64,000 nt of DNA from Pseudomonas putida. Lineage in GTDB: Bacteria > Pseudomonadota > Gammaproteobacteria > Pseudomonadales > Pseudomonadaceae. Made by a program: the position numbers and the translations under genes. Below the pieces are notes generated by a model. It did not search any database. It was not told the origin of the DNA and saw only the letters and a list, made by a program, of their open reading frames with translations. The DNA lies in assembly GCF_009883635.2 (NCBI RefSeq), contig NZ_CP026115.2, positions 1,178,001 to 1,242,000 of the forward strand, read 5' to 3'. Below are positions 36,334-45,524 of this stretch, one piece after another (position 1 is the first letter of the stretch; every line of letters begins with the position of its first letter).

Positions 36334-36984
36334 TCAGCTGCTGGCAACCGATTCAAGTTGTTGCAGCAACAGCGCCGCCTGGGTGCGGGTGCGCACGCCC
36401 AGCTTGCGGAAGATGGCGGTTACATGGGCCTTGATGGTCGCTTCCGACACACTCAGTTCATAGGCGATCTGTTTGTTCAGCAAACCTTCGCAGACCATGG
36501 TCAGCACGCGGAACTGCTGTGGGGTGAGGCTGGCCAGGCCTTCGCTGGCGGCCTTGGCCTCGGCCGAGACATCGACCTTCTCGAAGGCTTGCGGTGGCCA
36601 CCAGACATCGCCATCGAGCACTTTTCTCACGGCATCCTGAATGACTTCAAGGCCGCTGGACTTCGGAATGAAGCCGCTGGCACCGAACTCGCGGGACTTG
36701 ACCACCACGGCGGCCTCTTCCTGCGCCGAGACCATAACCACCGGAATCTGCGGGTACTGGCCGCGCAGCAGGACCAGCCCGGAGAAGCCATAGGCTCCCG
36801 GCATGTTCAGGTCCAGCAGGACCAGGTCCCAGTCGGCTTTTTCGCTCAGGCGGGTTTCCAGTTCGGCGATGCTCGCCACTTCAACCAGGCGCACATCGGC
36901 GCCCAGGCCGAGGGTAACGGCCTGGCGCAGAGCGCTACGAAACAGCGGGTGGTCATCGGCTATCAGGATTTCGTATGTGGCCAT
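36334..36984 (-). CDS. LuxR/NarL-family response regulator (ErdR-like)
   Basis: Product of 216 residues. A receiver domain has the acidic pair in IADDHP and the phosphoacceptor in LVLLDLNMPG. The C-terminal helix-turn-helix of the LuxR type is LTPQQFRVLTMVCEGLLNKQIAYELSVSEATIKAHV. The P. aeruginosa gene next to dgkA (PA3604, ErdR) regulates ethanol oxidation, so this may be its orthologue. No sensor kinase is adjacent. Start at ATG 36984. Confidence 0.88.
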   Translation of the reverse strand: MATYEILIADDHPLFRSALRQAVTLGLGADVRLVEVASIAELETRLSEKADWDLVLLDLNMPGAYGFSGLVLLRGQYPQIPVVMVSAQEEAAVVVKSREFGASGFIPKSSGLEVIQDAVRKVLDGDVWWPPQAFEKVDVSAEAKAASEGLASLTPQQFRVLTMVCEGLLNKQIAYELSVSEATIKAHVTAIFRKLGVRTRTQAALLLQQLESVASS

Positions 36985-37163
36985 CGATCTATGGATCCTG
37001 TTCTGTGCCAGGCGCATGCGGGGTAGTGAAGCGCCTGGCGGGGAATCGGCGCCAAGGATGCCGAGCACGGCTGGAGGTGGTCAAGCCAACTACCCTGCCG
37101 CCTCGCCCACCCTGGCTGCCAGCCCCGTCATTATGAACCAAAGTGAGACTTATGCCCCTTGGA

Positions 37164-37874
37164 CTATAGGAAGGTATGCAAACGCTGGTGGGTGTCATCC
37201 TGATCATCCAGCGGCAGGCGACGCTTGCCACTGAGGTAATGCAGGCTGAACACGTCAAGGTAAGCATCCAGCGCCTCGGACGCCTGGTTGTCACCCGCCA
37301 GGTCCAGGCACATGGCAGCGACTTCGGCGGTGCAGAAATGATCGTCGCGCTTGGACCGGCGCAGGCGATAGCGCGACATCTGCTCGGCTTGCAGGCTCAG
37401 CACCGGGAAGCGATCGAGATACGGGCTCTTGCGGAACATCTTGCGGGCTTCGGTCCAGGTGGCATCGAGCAGGATGAACAACGGGCGCTTGCCGGGTTCG
37501 CGCACGACCTCGCTGACCACCCGCTCCTGGGCGACGAATTCGCCGGGGAAAACTATGTAGGGTTGCCACTGCGGGTCGTCGAGCAACGCCAGCAGGCCTT
37601 CGTCCACCGAGGTGCGCAGCCAGCCAAAAGCGCTTGTGTCTTCGATCAGGTCGGCGATCAGCCAGCCAGTATTGGTCGGCTTCAATGGCTCGGTGTCATG
37701 CATGATCAGGCACACGCCGGAATCGGCCTGCACCTTGGGCTTCCACGCACACAGGCAATGGGTGGCGATCACCCGGCAATCGGGGCAACGCTCGGCGCGT
37801 GAACCACGGGCAATAAAAGGCTTGATGCTGCGTGCCAGGCGCTCGGCACGCAGGCGTGCTACCGCGTGGCTCAT
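37164..37874 (-). CDS. tapT: tRNA-uridine aminocarboxypropyltransferase (DTW domain)
   Basis: DTW-domain enzyme of 236 residues. A CPDC...HCLC metal-binding pair lies near residues 30-42, and the DATWTEARKM motif (Asp-x-Trp) is the family signature. E. coli TapT/YfiP makes acp3U47 in tRNA, and this is the likely role. Start at ATG 37874. Confidence 0.88.
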   Translation of the reverse strand: MSHAVARLRAERLARSIKPFIARGSRAERCPDCRVIATHCLCAWKPKVQADSGVCLIMHDTEPLKPTNTGWLIADLIEDTSAFGWLRTSVDEGLLALLDDPQWQPYIVFPGEFVAQERVVSEVVREPGKRPLFILLDATWTEARKMFRKSPYLDRFPVLSLQAEQMSRYRLRRSKRDDHFCTAEVAAMCLDLAGDNQASEALDAYLDVFSLHYLSGKRRLPLDDQDDTHQRLHTFL

Positions 37875-38098
37875 GCTGGCAAGCCTGTGGACGGGTTGTG
37901 ACTGGACACTGCAAAGACTCGGAAGGTGCAAAACGCCAGTCTACCAGAGCAGGCGCCATTTGGCCGTGCAGCACAAGCAACCGGTCCCTTATAATCGGCG
38001 CAATTGGCCACCATGAATTGCCTGCGCTGCAGCGGGTTTCATGGAACGCCCGCCGCCGGCGCATGTCAAAGCGCCAGTCATCGAACCAGGAGAGATTC

Positions 38099-38518
38099 AT
38101 GCTGCGTCTTATCGTCCCGACCCTGAGCCTGCTGCTCACCCTGCCACTGGCAGCCCAGGCTGCCTCCAAGCAGGAGTTCGAGCTCAACAAGCTGCTGCAG
38201 AAGGTCGCCACGGAAAGCAGTGTCGGCACCCCTCGCGCCATCAACGAAGACATTCTCGATCAGGGCTACACCGTTGAAGGCAAGGCGCTGGTCAACCACC
38301 TCAGCGTCCGTGCCGAGCATGCCGCACGCATGCAACAAAATCCGGCCCAAGTCCGCAGCCAGTTGGGCGACAGCGTGTGCCGCAACAGTGGTTTCCGTAA
38401 CCTCATGTCCAAAGGTGCGGTGATGGTCTATCGCTTCACCGTCTACAAGACCAACCAGCCGGTCATGGACCAGGCCTTCGATGCTGCCAGCTGCACCGCT
38501 GGCAATAAGAAGAACTGA
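38099..38518 (+). CDS. Exported quorum-sensing-regulated virulence factor family protein (PA3611-like)
   Basis: Product of 139 residues with a signal peptide (LRLIVPTLSLLLTLPLAAQAA, cleaved near 21). The mature helical domain (FELNKLLQKVATESSVGTPRAINEDILDQGYTVEGK) closely resembles my memory of the P. aeruginosa PA3611 family. Two Cys residues (SVCRN, ASCTA) may pair. AGGAG lies eight bases before ATG 38099. Biochemical function is unknown and the name reflects regulation in another species. Confidence 0.78.
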   Translation: MLRLIVPTLSLLLTLPLAAQAASKQEFELNKLLQKVATESSVGTPRAINEDILDQGYTVEGKALVNHLSVRAEHAARMQQNPAQVRSQLGDSVCRNSGFRNLMSKGAVMVYRFTVYKTNQPVMDQAFDAASCTAGNKKN

Positions 38519-38722
38519 CTAGGTAACCCGCTCTCCCTCGGCGCGCCGCGGCTCTTCGTCGGCGCGCATATCTGCCAGCAGTGCCTGCAGGTAGCGTGAC
38601 TGGCACTCAAGCGTTGCAAGCCTGCGACGACACTCTGTTTCCAGGCTCACATGGTGATCCTGGGCTGCATGTTCCAGCTGCTGGTAGAGCTGCCGGTCTA
38701 CCTCGATGACCAAGCGATGCAT
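38519..38722 (-). CDS. Small RHH-like protein
   Basis: Product of 67 residues from ATG 38722, which has a perfect AGGAGG seven bases upstream. The first 35 residues (HRLVIEVDRQLYQQLEHAAQ then a charged helix) look like a ribbon-helix-helix DNA-binding head (strand then helix), and the rest is helical and charged. It abuts the stop of the convergent exported-protein gene with no gap. The longer frame to 38956 has no support. Confidence 0.6.
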   Translation of the reverse strand: MHRLVIEVDRQLYQQLEHAAQDHHVSLETECRRRLATLECQSRYLQALLADMRADEEPRRAEGERVT

Positions 38723-39023
38723 ACCGCCACCTCCTGCATCGACACGTTTCGCTTCTCCAGTTAACCAAACCCTCGCCGGAGCTGGTCGCAGGCCGACGAG
38801 TGGCCACTGTGTTCGCGCCAGCACGATCAGCCGCAACGGTCTAGATTGATAGCGAAGGCCCGAAAAACAACCAGCTGGACTGCCCCCCTGTCCACGGTCT
38901 TGAAGGGCTACTGCAATGCTCGGGATGCACACTCGAGTCACGGCAGCCAGCGACACACGTAGTGTCGCGGCCGGACCACAGCATGGGCCCGGTCAGAGGT
39001 TTTGCTGCAGAAGGAGACGTTGA
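38723..39023. other. Intergenic region upstream of the LOG-family gene
   Basis: About 300 bp with no gene I can support. It must hold the divergent promoters of the small RHH-like gene and the LOG-family gene. I see no clear motif apart from the ribosome sites at each end. Confidence 0.5.
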
Positions 39024-40142
39024 ATGCCTTACCAATCGAATGAACACTTGTTCAATCACTTCAGGGACCACGGCATCGACCTGAGCAAGATCGACCAGCA
39101 ACTGCAACTGGTCGCGCCGGACAGCCCCAACCTGCCGCTATATCGCGACATGATGCTCACGGTCTTGCGCATGGCCCACGACGACAGCGACCGCTGGAGC
39201 GCCAAGATCACCTTGCAGGCCTTGCGCGAACTGGACCACTCGTTCCGCATGCTCCAGCGCTACCGGGGGCGACGCAAGGTCACCGTGTTCGGCTCGGCAC
39301 GCACCCCCGTGGAACACCCGATGTACGCCCTGGCCCGTGAGCTGGGGGCGACCCTCGCCCGCTCCGAACTGATGGTCATTACCGGCGCTGGCGGCGGCAT
39401 CATGGCGGCGGCCCACGAAGGCGCTGGCAGTGACCATAGCCTGGGTTTCAACATCACCCTCCCCTTTGAGCAGCATGCCAATGCCACGGTGGATGGCACC
39501 GACAAGCTGCTGCCGTTCCACTTCTTCTTCATTCGCAAGCTGTTCTTCGTCAAGGAAGCCGATGCACTGGTGCTCTGCCCCGGCGGCTTTGGCACCCTGG
39601 ATGAAGCACTTGAAGTGTTGACGCTGATCCAGACCGGCAAGAGCCCACTGGTACCGGTGGTACTGCTGGACTCACCGGGTGGCACGTTCTGGCGCGACTG
39701 CCTGGCGTTCATCAGCCGCCAGCTCGAAGAAAACCGCTACATCCTGCCCAGTGACTTGAAGCTGCTGCGCCTGGTGCACAGCGCCGATGAGGCCGTCGAG
39801 GAAATCAACCAGTTCTACAGCAACTACCACTCCAGCCGCTGGCTGAAGAACCAGTTCGTGATCCGCATGCACCATCGGCTCAGCGAGGCCGCACTGCATG
39901 ACATTCAGGAGGGGTTTGCCGACTTGCGCCTGAGTGGCCGGTATCACCAACACGCCGACAGCGGTGCCGAACACGAAGTGGGCAACTTCAGCCATCTGAC
40001 GCGGCTGACGTTTGCCTTCAATGGTCGTGACCAGGGGCGACTGCGGGAACTGGTCGATTTCATCAACGTGCCGGAAAACTGGGCCAAGCCGGAGCCAATG
40101 CATACTACCCAGCGGGCTCGGGAGGCGTTGAAGGTCAGCTGA
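39024..40142 (+). CDS. LOG-family nucleotide phosphoribohydrolase-like protein
   Basis: Product of 372 residues. The central Rossmann domain (about 85-265) has the TVFGSAR strand, GAGGGIMAAAHEGA and the family motif PGGFGTLDE. These proteins cleave nucleoside 5'-monophosphates to base and ribose phosphate. N- and C-terminal extensions are longer than in plant-type LOG enzymes and closer to the bacterial PpnN/YgdH-like type. It has its own start with AGGAG upstream and ends at a palindrome. Confidence 0.85.
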   Translation: MPYQSNEHLFNHFRDHGIDLSKIDQQLQLVAPDSPNLPLYRDMMLTVLRMAHDDSDRWSAKITLQALRELDHSFRMLQRYRGRRKVTVFGSARTPVEHPMYALARELGATLARSELMVITGAGGGIMAAAHEGAGSDHSLGFNITLPFEQHANATVDGTDKLLPFHFFFIRKLFFVKEADALVLCPGGFGTLDEALEVLTLIQTGKSPLVPVVLLDSPGGTFWRDCLAFISRQLEENRYILPSDLKLLRLVHSADEAVEEINQFYSNYHSSRWLKNQFVIRMHHRLSEAALHDIQEGFADLRLSGRYHQHADSGAEHEVGNFSHLTRLTFAFNGRDQGRLRELVDFINVPENWAKPEPMHTTQRAREALKVS

Positions 40143-40163
40143 AGGGTAATTTTCGTGATAAAG

Positions 40164-40205
40164 CAAATGGCCTCATCGCTGGCACGCCAGCGATGAGGCC
40201 ATTTG
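40164..40205. terminator. 42-bp near-perfect palindrome between LOG-family gene and recX
   Basis: Arms of 20 bases (40164-40183 and 40186-40205) pair perfectly around a two-base centre. The arm begins CAAATGGCCTCATCGC. It lies between convergent genes and probably terminates or stabilises both, although T-runs are short. Confidence 0.7.
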
Positions 40206-40206
40206 A

Positions 40207-40677
40207 CTAGTAATCATCCAGATCCCGGCCGCTGAGCAACCTACCGATCATGTCCATGGGGAAACCGCGATAGGCAAGAAACCGGGTTTGCTGGGCGCGA
40301 CTTCGAGGGTCCTGGGGGCGAAGCCCTGCGAACTTGCGCTGCCAGGTATCTTGCAGCAGCGCTGCCCAATCCACTTCGCTGTCACGCAGGGCCTGCTCGA
40401 TATCACTTCGATTCAGCCCGCGCTGGCCAAGCTCCTCGCGAATACGCGCAGGACCATAGCCGGAGCCAGAACGGTATCGGATGAAACTCTCGAGATAACG
40501 GGCTTCGCTAAGCAGCCCTTCTTCAGCAAGCCGATCGAGCGCTGGCTCAATCAGTTCATCCGGGGCACCGCGCTGACGCAACTTGCGCGTCAGCTCGACG
40601 CGACCATGCTCGCGGCGCGCGAGCAGGTCCATGGCTGTCCGCCTGACGGCGACGGGGGTGTCGAGTACGGCGGACAT
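40207..40677 (-). CDS. recX: Regulatory protein RecX
   Basis: RecA modulator of 156 residues made of three-helix repeats ([27 protein letters not shown] first). I choose ATG 40677; a TTG at 40692 overlapping the recA stop is in frame. It lies directly after recA and is normally read from the same SOS-controlled transcript. Confidence 0.95.
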   Translation of the reverse strand: MSAVLDTPVAVRRTAMDLLARREHGRVELTRKLRQRGAPDELIEPALDRLAEEGLLSEARYLESFIRYRSGSGYGPARIREELGQRGLNRSDIEQALRDSEVDWAALLQDTWQRKFAGLRPQDPRSRAQQTRFLAYRGFPMDMIGRLLSGRDLDDY

Positions 40678-40688
40678 ACCAGCTGCTA

Positions 40689-41756
40689 TCAATAACCGGC
40701 GTCGGCGTCAGCCATGTCGTCGGCATCAGCTTCAGCGGCAGCAGCCTTGCCAGCTTCGGCAACAGCACCGGCCTTGAGCAGCTTCTCGCGAATCTGCTTC
40801 TCGATCTCGGCACCAATGGCCGGGTTCTCTGCCAGGTACTTGGCCGCGTTGGCCTTGCCCTGACCGATCTTGTTGCCTTGGTAGGCGTACCAGGCACCGG
40901 ACTTCTCTACCAGGCCTTGAGAAACACCCAGGTCGATGATTTCGCCGTTGCGGTAGATACCCTTGCCGTAAAGGATCTGGAACTCAGCCTGACGGAACGG
41001 AGGCGAGACCTTGTTCTTGACGATCTTGACGCGGGTTTCGCTGCCGACCACTTCGTCGCCTTCCTTGACCGCGCCAGTACGGCGGATGTCCAGGCGCACC
41101 GAGGCGTAGAACTTCAGGGCATTACCACCGGTGGTGGTTTCCGGGCTACCGAACATCACGCCGATCTTCATGCGGATCTGGTTGATGAAGATGACCAGGC
41201 AGTTGGCGTTCTTGATGTTACCGGTGATCTTGCGCAGCGCCTGGGACATCAGACGGGCCTGCAGGCCAACGTGCATGTCGCCCATTTCGCCTTCGATCTC
41301 GGCCTTCGGCACCAGCGCAGCCACGGAGTCGACGATGATCACGTCAACAGCGTTGGAGCGCACCAGCATGTCGGTGATTTCCAGGGCCTGTTCGCCGGTG
41401 TCCGGCTGCGAGACCAGCAGATCGTCGACGTTGACGCCCAGCTTGCCGGCGTATTCAGGGTCGAGGGCGTGTTCGGCGTCGACGAAGGCGCACGTTGCAC
41501 CGTTCTTCTGAGCTTCGGCGATGACCGACAGGGTCAGCGTGGTTTTACCCGAGGATTCCGGGCCGTAGATTTCGACGATACGGCCTTTTGGCAGACCGCC
41601 GATGCCGAGCGCGATGTCCAGGCCCAGGGAGCCAGTGGATATGGCCGGGATGCCCTGGCGCTCGTGGTCGCCCATGCGCATGACCGCGCCTTTGCCGAAT
41701 TGGCGTTCGATTTGACCCAGGGCCGCAGCCAAGGCGCGCTTCTTGTTGTCGTCCAT
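40689..41756 (-). CDS. recA: Recombinase RecA
   Basis: DNA strand-exchange ATPase and LexA co-protease of 355 residues. Walker [10 protein letters not shown], Walker B region [11 protein letters not shown], loop L1/L2 segments and an acidic C-terminal tail ([10 protein letters not shown]) are all present. GAGG lies before ATG 41756. A LexA box is 42 bp upstream. The P. putida neighbours recX and pncC flank it. Confidence 0.99.
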   Translation of the reverse strand: MDDNKKRALAAALGQIERQFGKGAVMRMGDHERQGIPAISTGSLGLDIALGIGGLPKGRIVEIYGPESSGKTTLTLSVIAEAQKNGATCAFVDAEHALDPEYAGKLGVNVDDLLVSQPDTGEQALEITDMLVRSNAVDVIIVDSVAALVPKAEIEGEMGDMHVGLQARLMSQALRKITGNIKNANCLVIFINQIRMKIGVMFGSPETTTGGNALKFYASVRLDIRRTGAVKEGDEVVGSETRVKIVKNKVSPPFRQAEFQILYGKGIYRNGEIIDLGVSQGLVEKSGAWYAYQGNKIGQGKANAAKYLAENPAIGAEIEKQIREKLLKAGAVAEAGKAAAAEADADDMADADAGY

Positions 41757-41796
41757 TGAAATCCTCACGTGTTCGACTTGGCCCTGACGGCCGGAA

Positions 41797-41818
41797 TACC
41801 TGTATAAGTAGCCAGTAT
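41797..41818 (-). promoter_or_regulatory. LexA (SOS) box upstream of recA
   Basis: CTG (41800-41802), ten bases, then CAG (41813-41815) in TACCTGTATAAGTAGCCAGT, matching CTG-N10-CAG. It sits about 42 bp upstream of the recA start. Confidence 0.85.
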
Positions 41819-41859
41819 TATTCCACAGGCAAGCGCGCGAGCAAACCCCTGTTGTCGAT

Positions 41860-42342
41860 TTACTCGGCACCAAGCTGTAACAAGCCGTCTAACGCGGCGA
41901 TCACCGTTTGTCGGCGCACGGCTTCGCGGTCACCGTCGAAGTGCCGGCGTTCGCTGGTTACCTGCTCGCCATCGGCCCAGGCCAGCCAAACGGTCCCCAC
42001 CGGCTTTGCCGGCGAACCACCGTCGGGCCCGGCCACGCCACTGACGGCCACGGCAAAGCGTGCACCGCTGGCGGCCTGGGCGCCACGGGCCATGGCCTCC
42101 ACCACCTCCTGGCTAACCGCGCCAACCTCGGCGAACAGCGCCTCGGGCACGTTCAGCTGACGGGTTTTCTGGGCATTGGAATAGGTTACGTAACCCGCCT
42201 CGAACCAGGCCGAGCTGCCGGGCACCCGGGTGATGGCCTCGGCGATACCACCGCCAGTGCAGGATTCGGCGGTGGTCACTTGCGCGCTGAAACGGCGCAG
42301 GTGTTCGCCAAGGCGGGTGGCGAGAACGGTGATCGGGTCCAT
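41860..42342 (-). CDS. pncC: Nicotinamide-nucleotide amidase (CinA C-terminal domain)
   Basis: CinA-C family amidase of 160 residues that converts NMN to nicotinic acid mononucleotide. [22 protein letters not shown] with the nucleophile Ser/Thr motif and [10 protein letters not shown] are present. Start ATG 42342 has AAGGAG six bases upstream. It is the classic right-hand neighbour of Pseudomonas tailocin insertions. Confidence 0.95.
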   Translation of the reverse strand: MDPITVLATRLGEHLRRFSAQVTTAESCTGGGIAEAITRVPGSSAWFEAGYVTYSNAQKTRQLNVPEALFAEVGAVSQEVVEAMARGAQAASGARFAVAVSGVAGPDGGSPAKPVGTVWLAWADGEQVTSERRHFDGDREAVRRQTVIAALDGLLQLGAE

Positions 42343-42400
42343 GACAAGCTCCTTCAAGATTGCGCATTACCCTACCACCCTGACACCGCCAGACAAGGGA

Positions 42401-42880
42401 TCAAGGCCGCAAGGCGCGCACATAATCCTGACAAGCCCGCAACGCCATCAACCCCCGGTCCCCTTCATCGGTGATGGCGATAATTCGTCGAGCATGCGCC
42501 GGCTCAAGTCCGGCGCGTACGGTTGCATGATCCACGCCGCCGGTGCCGGAGGCGGCAGGCACTGCGTTACAGACGGCGCCCCGCTCGACCAGGACCGACA
42601 AGCGCAGATCGGCAGTAGCAAGGCGATCACGCAGGCGGGCCTGAGACTGTTGCGCATCAGCAAGTTCCTTGAAATGACGGGTTTCACTTTCATCCAGGCG
42701 CTGCTCAAGTGCTTGGCGCTGACCGCGCTCGGCGAGCAGCCGGGCAGCCTCGGCATCGGCCTGGGCTTGCGCCTGCTGCGCCAGTTGCCGCCCATAGCGC
42801 CAGCCCTGAACCTGCCAGGCCAGCGCGGCGGACAGCAACAGCAGCAGTGCGCCAAGGCCCAGTTGCAAGCGGCTCAACAC
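42401..42880 (-). CDS. Inner-membrane spanin (Rz-like)
   Basis: Product of 159 residues: one N-terminal transmembrane helix (LGLGALLLLLSAALAWQV), then a long coiled coil rich in Gln, Ala, Arg and Glu. This fits the i-spanin that links to Rz1 for the last step of lysis. It starts at GTG 42880 or TTG 42877, overlapping the endolysin stop. It is the last gene of the cluster and contains Rz1 in another frame. Confidence 0.82.
   Translation of the reverse strand: MLSRLQLGLGALLLLLSAALAWQVQGWRYGRQLAQQAQAQADAEAARLLAERGQRQALEQRLDESETRHFKELADAQQSQARLRDRLATADLRLSVLVERGAVCNAVPAASGTGGVDHATVRAGLEPAHARRIIAITDEGDRGLMALRACQDYVRALRP
42448..42657 (-). CDS. Outer-membrane spanin lipoprotein (Rz1-like), nested in Rz
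   Basis: Product of 69 residues from ATG 42657 (AAGGA eight bases upstream), wholly inside the Rz gene in another frame. A signal sequence (RPACVIALLLPICAC) ends in a lipobox Ile-Cys-Ala-Cys. The mature part is short and proline-rich (LPPPAPAAW), as in Rz1 proteins. Confidence 0.75.
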   Translation of the reverse strand: MRNSLRPACVIALLLPICACRSWSSGAPSVTQCLPPPAPAAWIMQPYAPDLSRRMLDELSPSPMKGTGG

Positions 42881-43422
42881 AACACCTCGCGCGCCCGCGC
42901 CCAGAGCTTGAGACGATCTTCCAGCCCGTTGAGCCCACCATTGATATGACGCGTGATGCGGTTGAACTCACCGCGGTCAGCCAGGGCATTGAGCCCACGC
43001 GAATGCCAGAACCACGCCGCCGACTCGCAGGCCCAACGCGGCTGTTCGAGCAACTGCGGTTGCGCCAGCAGGCGCTCGTCGCCGAACAGCGCACGGCTGC
43101 AGGCCTGATAGTTGTTGCGCCCGGTGACCTGGATCAGGCCGCGCCCGCAGTACAACTGACCATCGCCATCGGCCTGCGGCGTGTTGCCCAGGCGCAAGGC
43201 CAGGCTGCCGGTGTCATAGCGCGCCAGGTAGCGGTCGTTGCCCAGCTCCTTCACATAGCGGAACTGGCCGGACTCATGGCCGACCTGGGCAATGAACGCC
43301 GCCACACGCTTGGGGTTGTCGATTTCCCAGCGCGGCAGGGTAACGTTCAGTGCCGAAAGAAAAACGCCCGCAACAGGGCGGGAGTTCGGCAAAATCTGTA
43401 GCAATTGCGTTTCAGTGAGCAT
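42874..43422 (-). CDS. Endolysin, glycoside hydrolase family 19
   Basis: Product of 182 residues related to family-19 chitinases and phage lysozymes. The catalytic Glu is in AQVGHESGQF, and GRGLIQVTGRNNY is the conserved substrate-binding motif. Start ATG 43422 has GGGAG eight bases upstream; GTG 43431 is in frame. No signal peptide is seen, so release depends on the holin. Confidence 0.9.
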   Translation of the reverse strand: MLTETQLLQILPNSRPVAGVFLSALNVTLPRWEIDNPKRVAAFIAQVGHESGQFRYVKELGNDRYLARYDTGSLALRLGNTPQADGDGQLYCGRGLIQVTGRNNYQACSRALFGDERLLAQPQLLEQPRWACESAAWFWHSRGLNALADRGEFNRITRHINGGLNGLEDRLKLWARAREVLC

Positions 43423-43449
43423 GTCTGTCACTCCTTCCCTGTATCGTCC

Positions 43450-44484
43450 TCAAGCCTTGATCGCGGCCTGACGGCGGGGCGCTGCGCCCTTGGCCTGGAC
43501 CTTGCCCGTCTTGCCGCCATTGCCCTGCACCGTGGTGCGCCAGCCCGAGCCGGTGAACACCTGCTCCACCGAGTCGATCTGGTATTGCCCGTCAAGGCCA
43601 TCGACAAAACCTTGCAGGTCGATGCTGCGCTCGGCGAACAGGTCGGTGCGCCCTGGCAGGTCGAGGCGCACATGGGCGGTGCTGCGGTTGAAGCTGGCCA
43701 GCCGCGCCTTGGCCGCCTGCTCGGCGGCGGTGCGGTTGGGGTACAGGTGACGGTCGGTGTGCACCGGCCGCTGGCCGTCCGCAGCGCCGTCATTGGCCAG
43801 CTCGACCGTCAACAACTCACCGCTGGCACTATCCTGGTGACGGGTACGCACCGCCTTGCGCGCGGATTTGTCGTCCAGGCGGAAATACCACTGGCTCACG
43901 TCGCTACGGGCAATAGCGACCACGCCCAGGGGTTTGCCGCTGGCGCTCTGCCCGCCTTGGCGCGGCAGCACCAGCAGTTGGCCGTTGGCGAGCTTGGCGG
44001 TGCTGTCGTACTGCAGGGCCAGGCGGGTGATGAAGTTGAAATCCGATTCGTTGTACTGATCGACCCTCGGCACCTGGGTGAGCACCGGGCAGATCGCCTG
44101 CCAGCCATTGCGTGCGCCGATTTCGGCGACGATGCGCTGCAGCGGCACGGCCTCCCAGCTGCCGCTGCGGATTGTCCGGCCCTTGCCGCGCAGGTCGCTG
44201 GCCTTGCCACGGATCACCAGGGTGTCGGGCGGGCCGGACAATTCGATCTCATCAACGGTGTATCGCCCCAGCCGGGTCAACGGCTGGCCGGCATACCCCA
44301 GATGCACCTCGATCAGCGCACCGCGCGCGGGCAGCGCCAAGGCGCCGTCACGGGCGTCGATGCGCAGTTCGAAGTCGTCCGACTCCATGCCCGGCTTGTC
44401 GGTGGTGCGCAGCAGCAACAGCCGGTCGTTGATCAGCGCAGTGATGTCCTTGCCGTCGGCCTGAATGCGAAATTGCGGTTGCAT
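43450..44484 (-). CDS. Baseplate hub protein D (P2 gpD-like late control protein)
   Basis: Product of 344 residues. P2 gpD-like proteins form the central hub of the contractile baseplate. The family layout is clear, with DITALINDRLLLLRTTD at the start and the YNESDFNFITRLALQYD segment in the middle. It follows gene X and precedes the endolysin, as in R-pyocins. Confidence 0.9.
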   Translation of the reverse strand: MQPQFRIQADGKDITALINDRLLLLRTTDKPGMESDDFELRIDARDGALALPARGALIEVHLGYAGQPLTRLGRYTVDEIELSGPPDTLVIRGKASDLRGKGRTIRSGSWEAVPLQRIVAEIGARNGWQAICPVLTQVPRVDQYNESDFNFITRLALQYDSTAKLANGQLLVLPRQGGQSASGKPLGVVAIARSDVSQWYFRLDDKSARKAVRTRHQDSASGELLTVELANDGAADGQRPVHTDRHLYPNRTAAEQAAKARLASFNRSTAHVRLDLPGRTDLFAERSIDLQGFVDGLDGQYQIDSVEQVFTGSGWRTTVQGNGGKTGKVQAKGAAPRRQAAIKA

Positions 44485-44488
44485 GGCA

Positions 44489-44695
44489 TCAGTCCCACAG
44501 CTGCACGACGTTGGCCTGCGCCAGCGCCAACATCGGCAAACGAATCATCACCCCGCTGCGAAACGGCTGGGCCTCGTCGGCCAGCCCCTGGTTGGCTTGC
44601 AGCACCGCCTCGACACTGCCGTCGAGGTGCCCGTAATAATGGTGGCAGAGGGTGTCGAGCACATCGCCCTCAGACGTTTTGCAGGTCTTGTCCAT
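44489..44695 (-). CDS. Tail protein X (LysM-like)
   Basis: Product of 68 residues, P2 gpX family, a LysM-like small baseplate protein (SEGDVLDTLCHHYYGH and QPFRSGVMIRLP). Start at ATG 44695 overlaps the U gene end by 26 bases. Confidence 0.88.
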   Translation of the reverse strand: MDKTCKTSEGDVLDTLCHHYYGHLDGSVEAVLQANQGLADEAQPFRSGVMIRLPMLALAQANVVQLWD

Positions 44696-45515
44696 AGCTG
44701 ACGAACTCCAGTGAGAAGCCTTGTTTGCGGGGAATGCCACCGGCCAGCAAGGCGCCCTGGTCTTCCTCGATGCTGGTCAGGCACCAGGTACCGAGCACTT
44801 CGCCGTAACCGGTGGTCAGCGACAGCGGCAGCAGCTGGCGGCCAATGCCGCGCAGGGCCTGCAACTGCCCGAGGCCACCTTTGAAACCGGGGAATATCGC
44901 GCCGTGGATGCTGATGGTTTCTTCACCCAGGCTGACGGCCTGCTGGGCGTTTTCCCGGCTCAGGCGCTCCTGCCCCGCCCAGCGAAAACGCGTCTGCCGG
45001 CGCAACTGGTCGAAGGCGGCGGTGTCGAGGTTGAAGTAGTAAGGCGCGGCGTTGGCTTTCAAGGGCTGCAGCACCAGCAGGTGCGGGAACGGCTTGATCG
45101 CCTCGGCCGCCGGCGTGGCCTCGGGTGCGAAGCCGAAAGTCGACAGCACGCCCTTGGCCACCGCCTTCACATCGCCGATCACCCGGCGGATGGCCGCGCC
45201 GGCCTTGCCCAGGTGCTCGGCAAAGGCATCGACCTGGTCACGCACCTTGCGTACCACCGCCAGGGTCTGGTCGTACTTGGCGATCACCTTGTCGACGCGC
45301 TGCTTGGCCGAGTCGATGGCGCGCATCGTGCGTTGCAGGCGCTTACCGATTTCCTTGCCGATCCATGGCAGGGCTTCGAGTTCGGCGGCCGCCTCCTTGG
45401 CGTGGCCGACCGCCTGCTGCATCGGGTCGAGCATGGCGTCGGCACGCCGACGCCCCTCCTCGCCCGCCTTGACCAGTGCATGCAAGCCGCCTTGCAACTG
45501 TTCCAGGTAGGTCAT
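44670..45515 (-). CDS. Tail protein U with long N-terminal extension
   Basis: Product of 281 residues. The C-terminal 140 residues match the P2 gpU tail-completion type (LLVLQPLKANAAPYYFNLDT onward, ending FSLEFVSYGQD). The N-terminal 135 residues are helical and coiled-coil-like, so the protein is about twice the usual U length, as in R-pyocin versions. GAGGAGG precedes ATG 45515. Confidence 0.82.
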   Translation of the reverse strand: MTYLEQLQGGLHALVKAGEEGRRRADAMLDPMQQAVGHAKEAAAELEALPWIGKEIGKRLQRTMRAIDSAKQRVDKVIAKYDQTLAVVRKVRDQVDAFAEHLGKAGAAIRRVIGDVKAVAKGVLSTFGFAPEATPAAEAIKPFPHLLVLQPLKANAAPYYFNLDTAAFDQLRRQTRFRWAGQERLSRENAQQAVSLGEETISIHGAIFPGFKGGLGQLQALRGIGRQLLPLSLTTGYGEVLGTWCLTSIEEDQGALLAGGIPRKQGFSLEFVSYGQDLQNV

Positions 45516-45524
45516 GGGTCCTCC

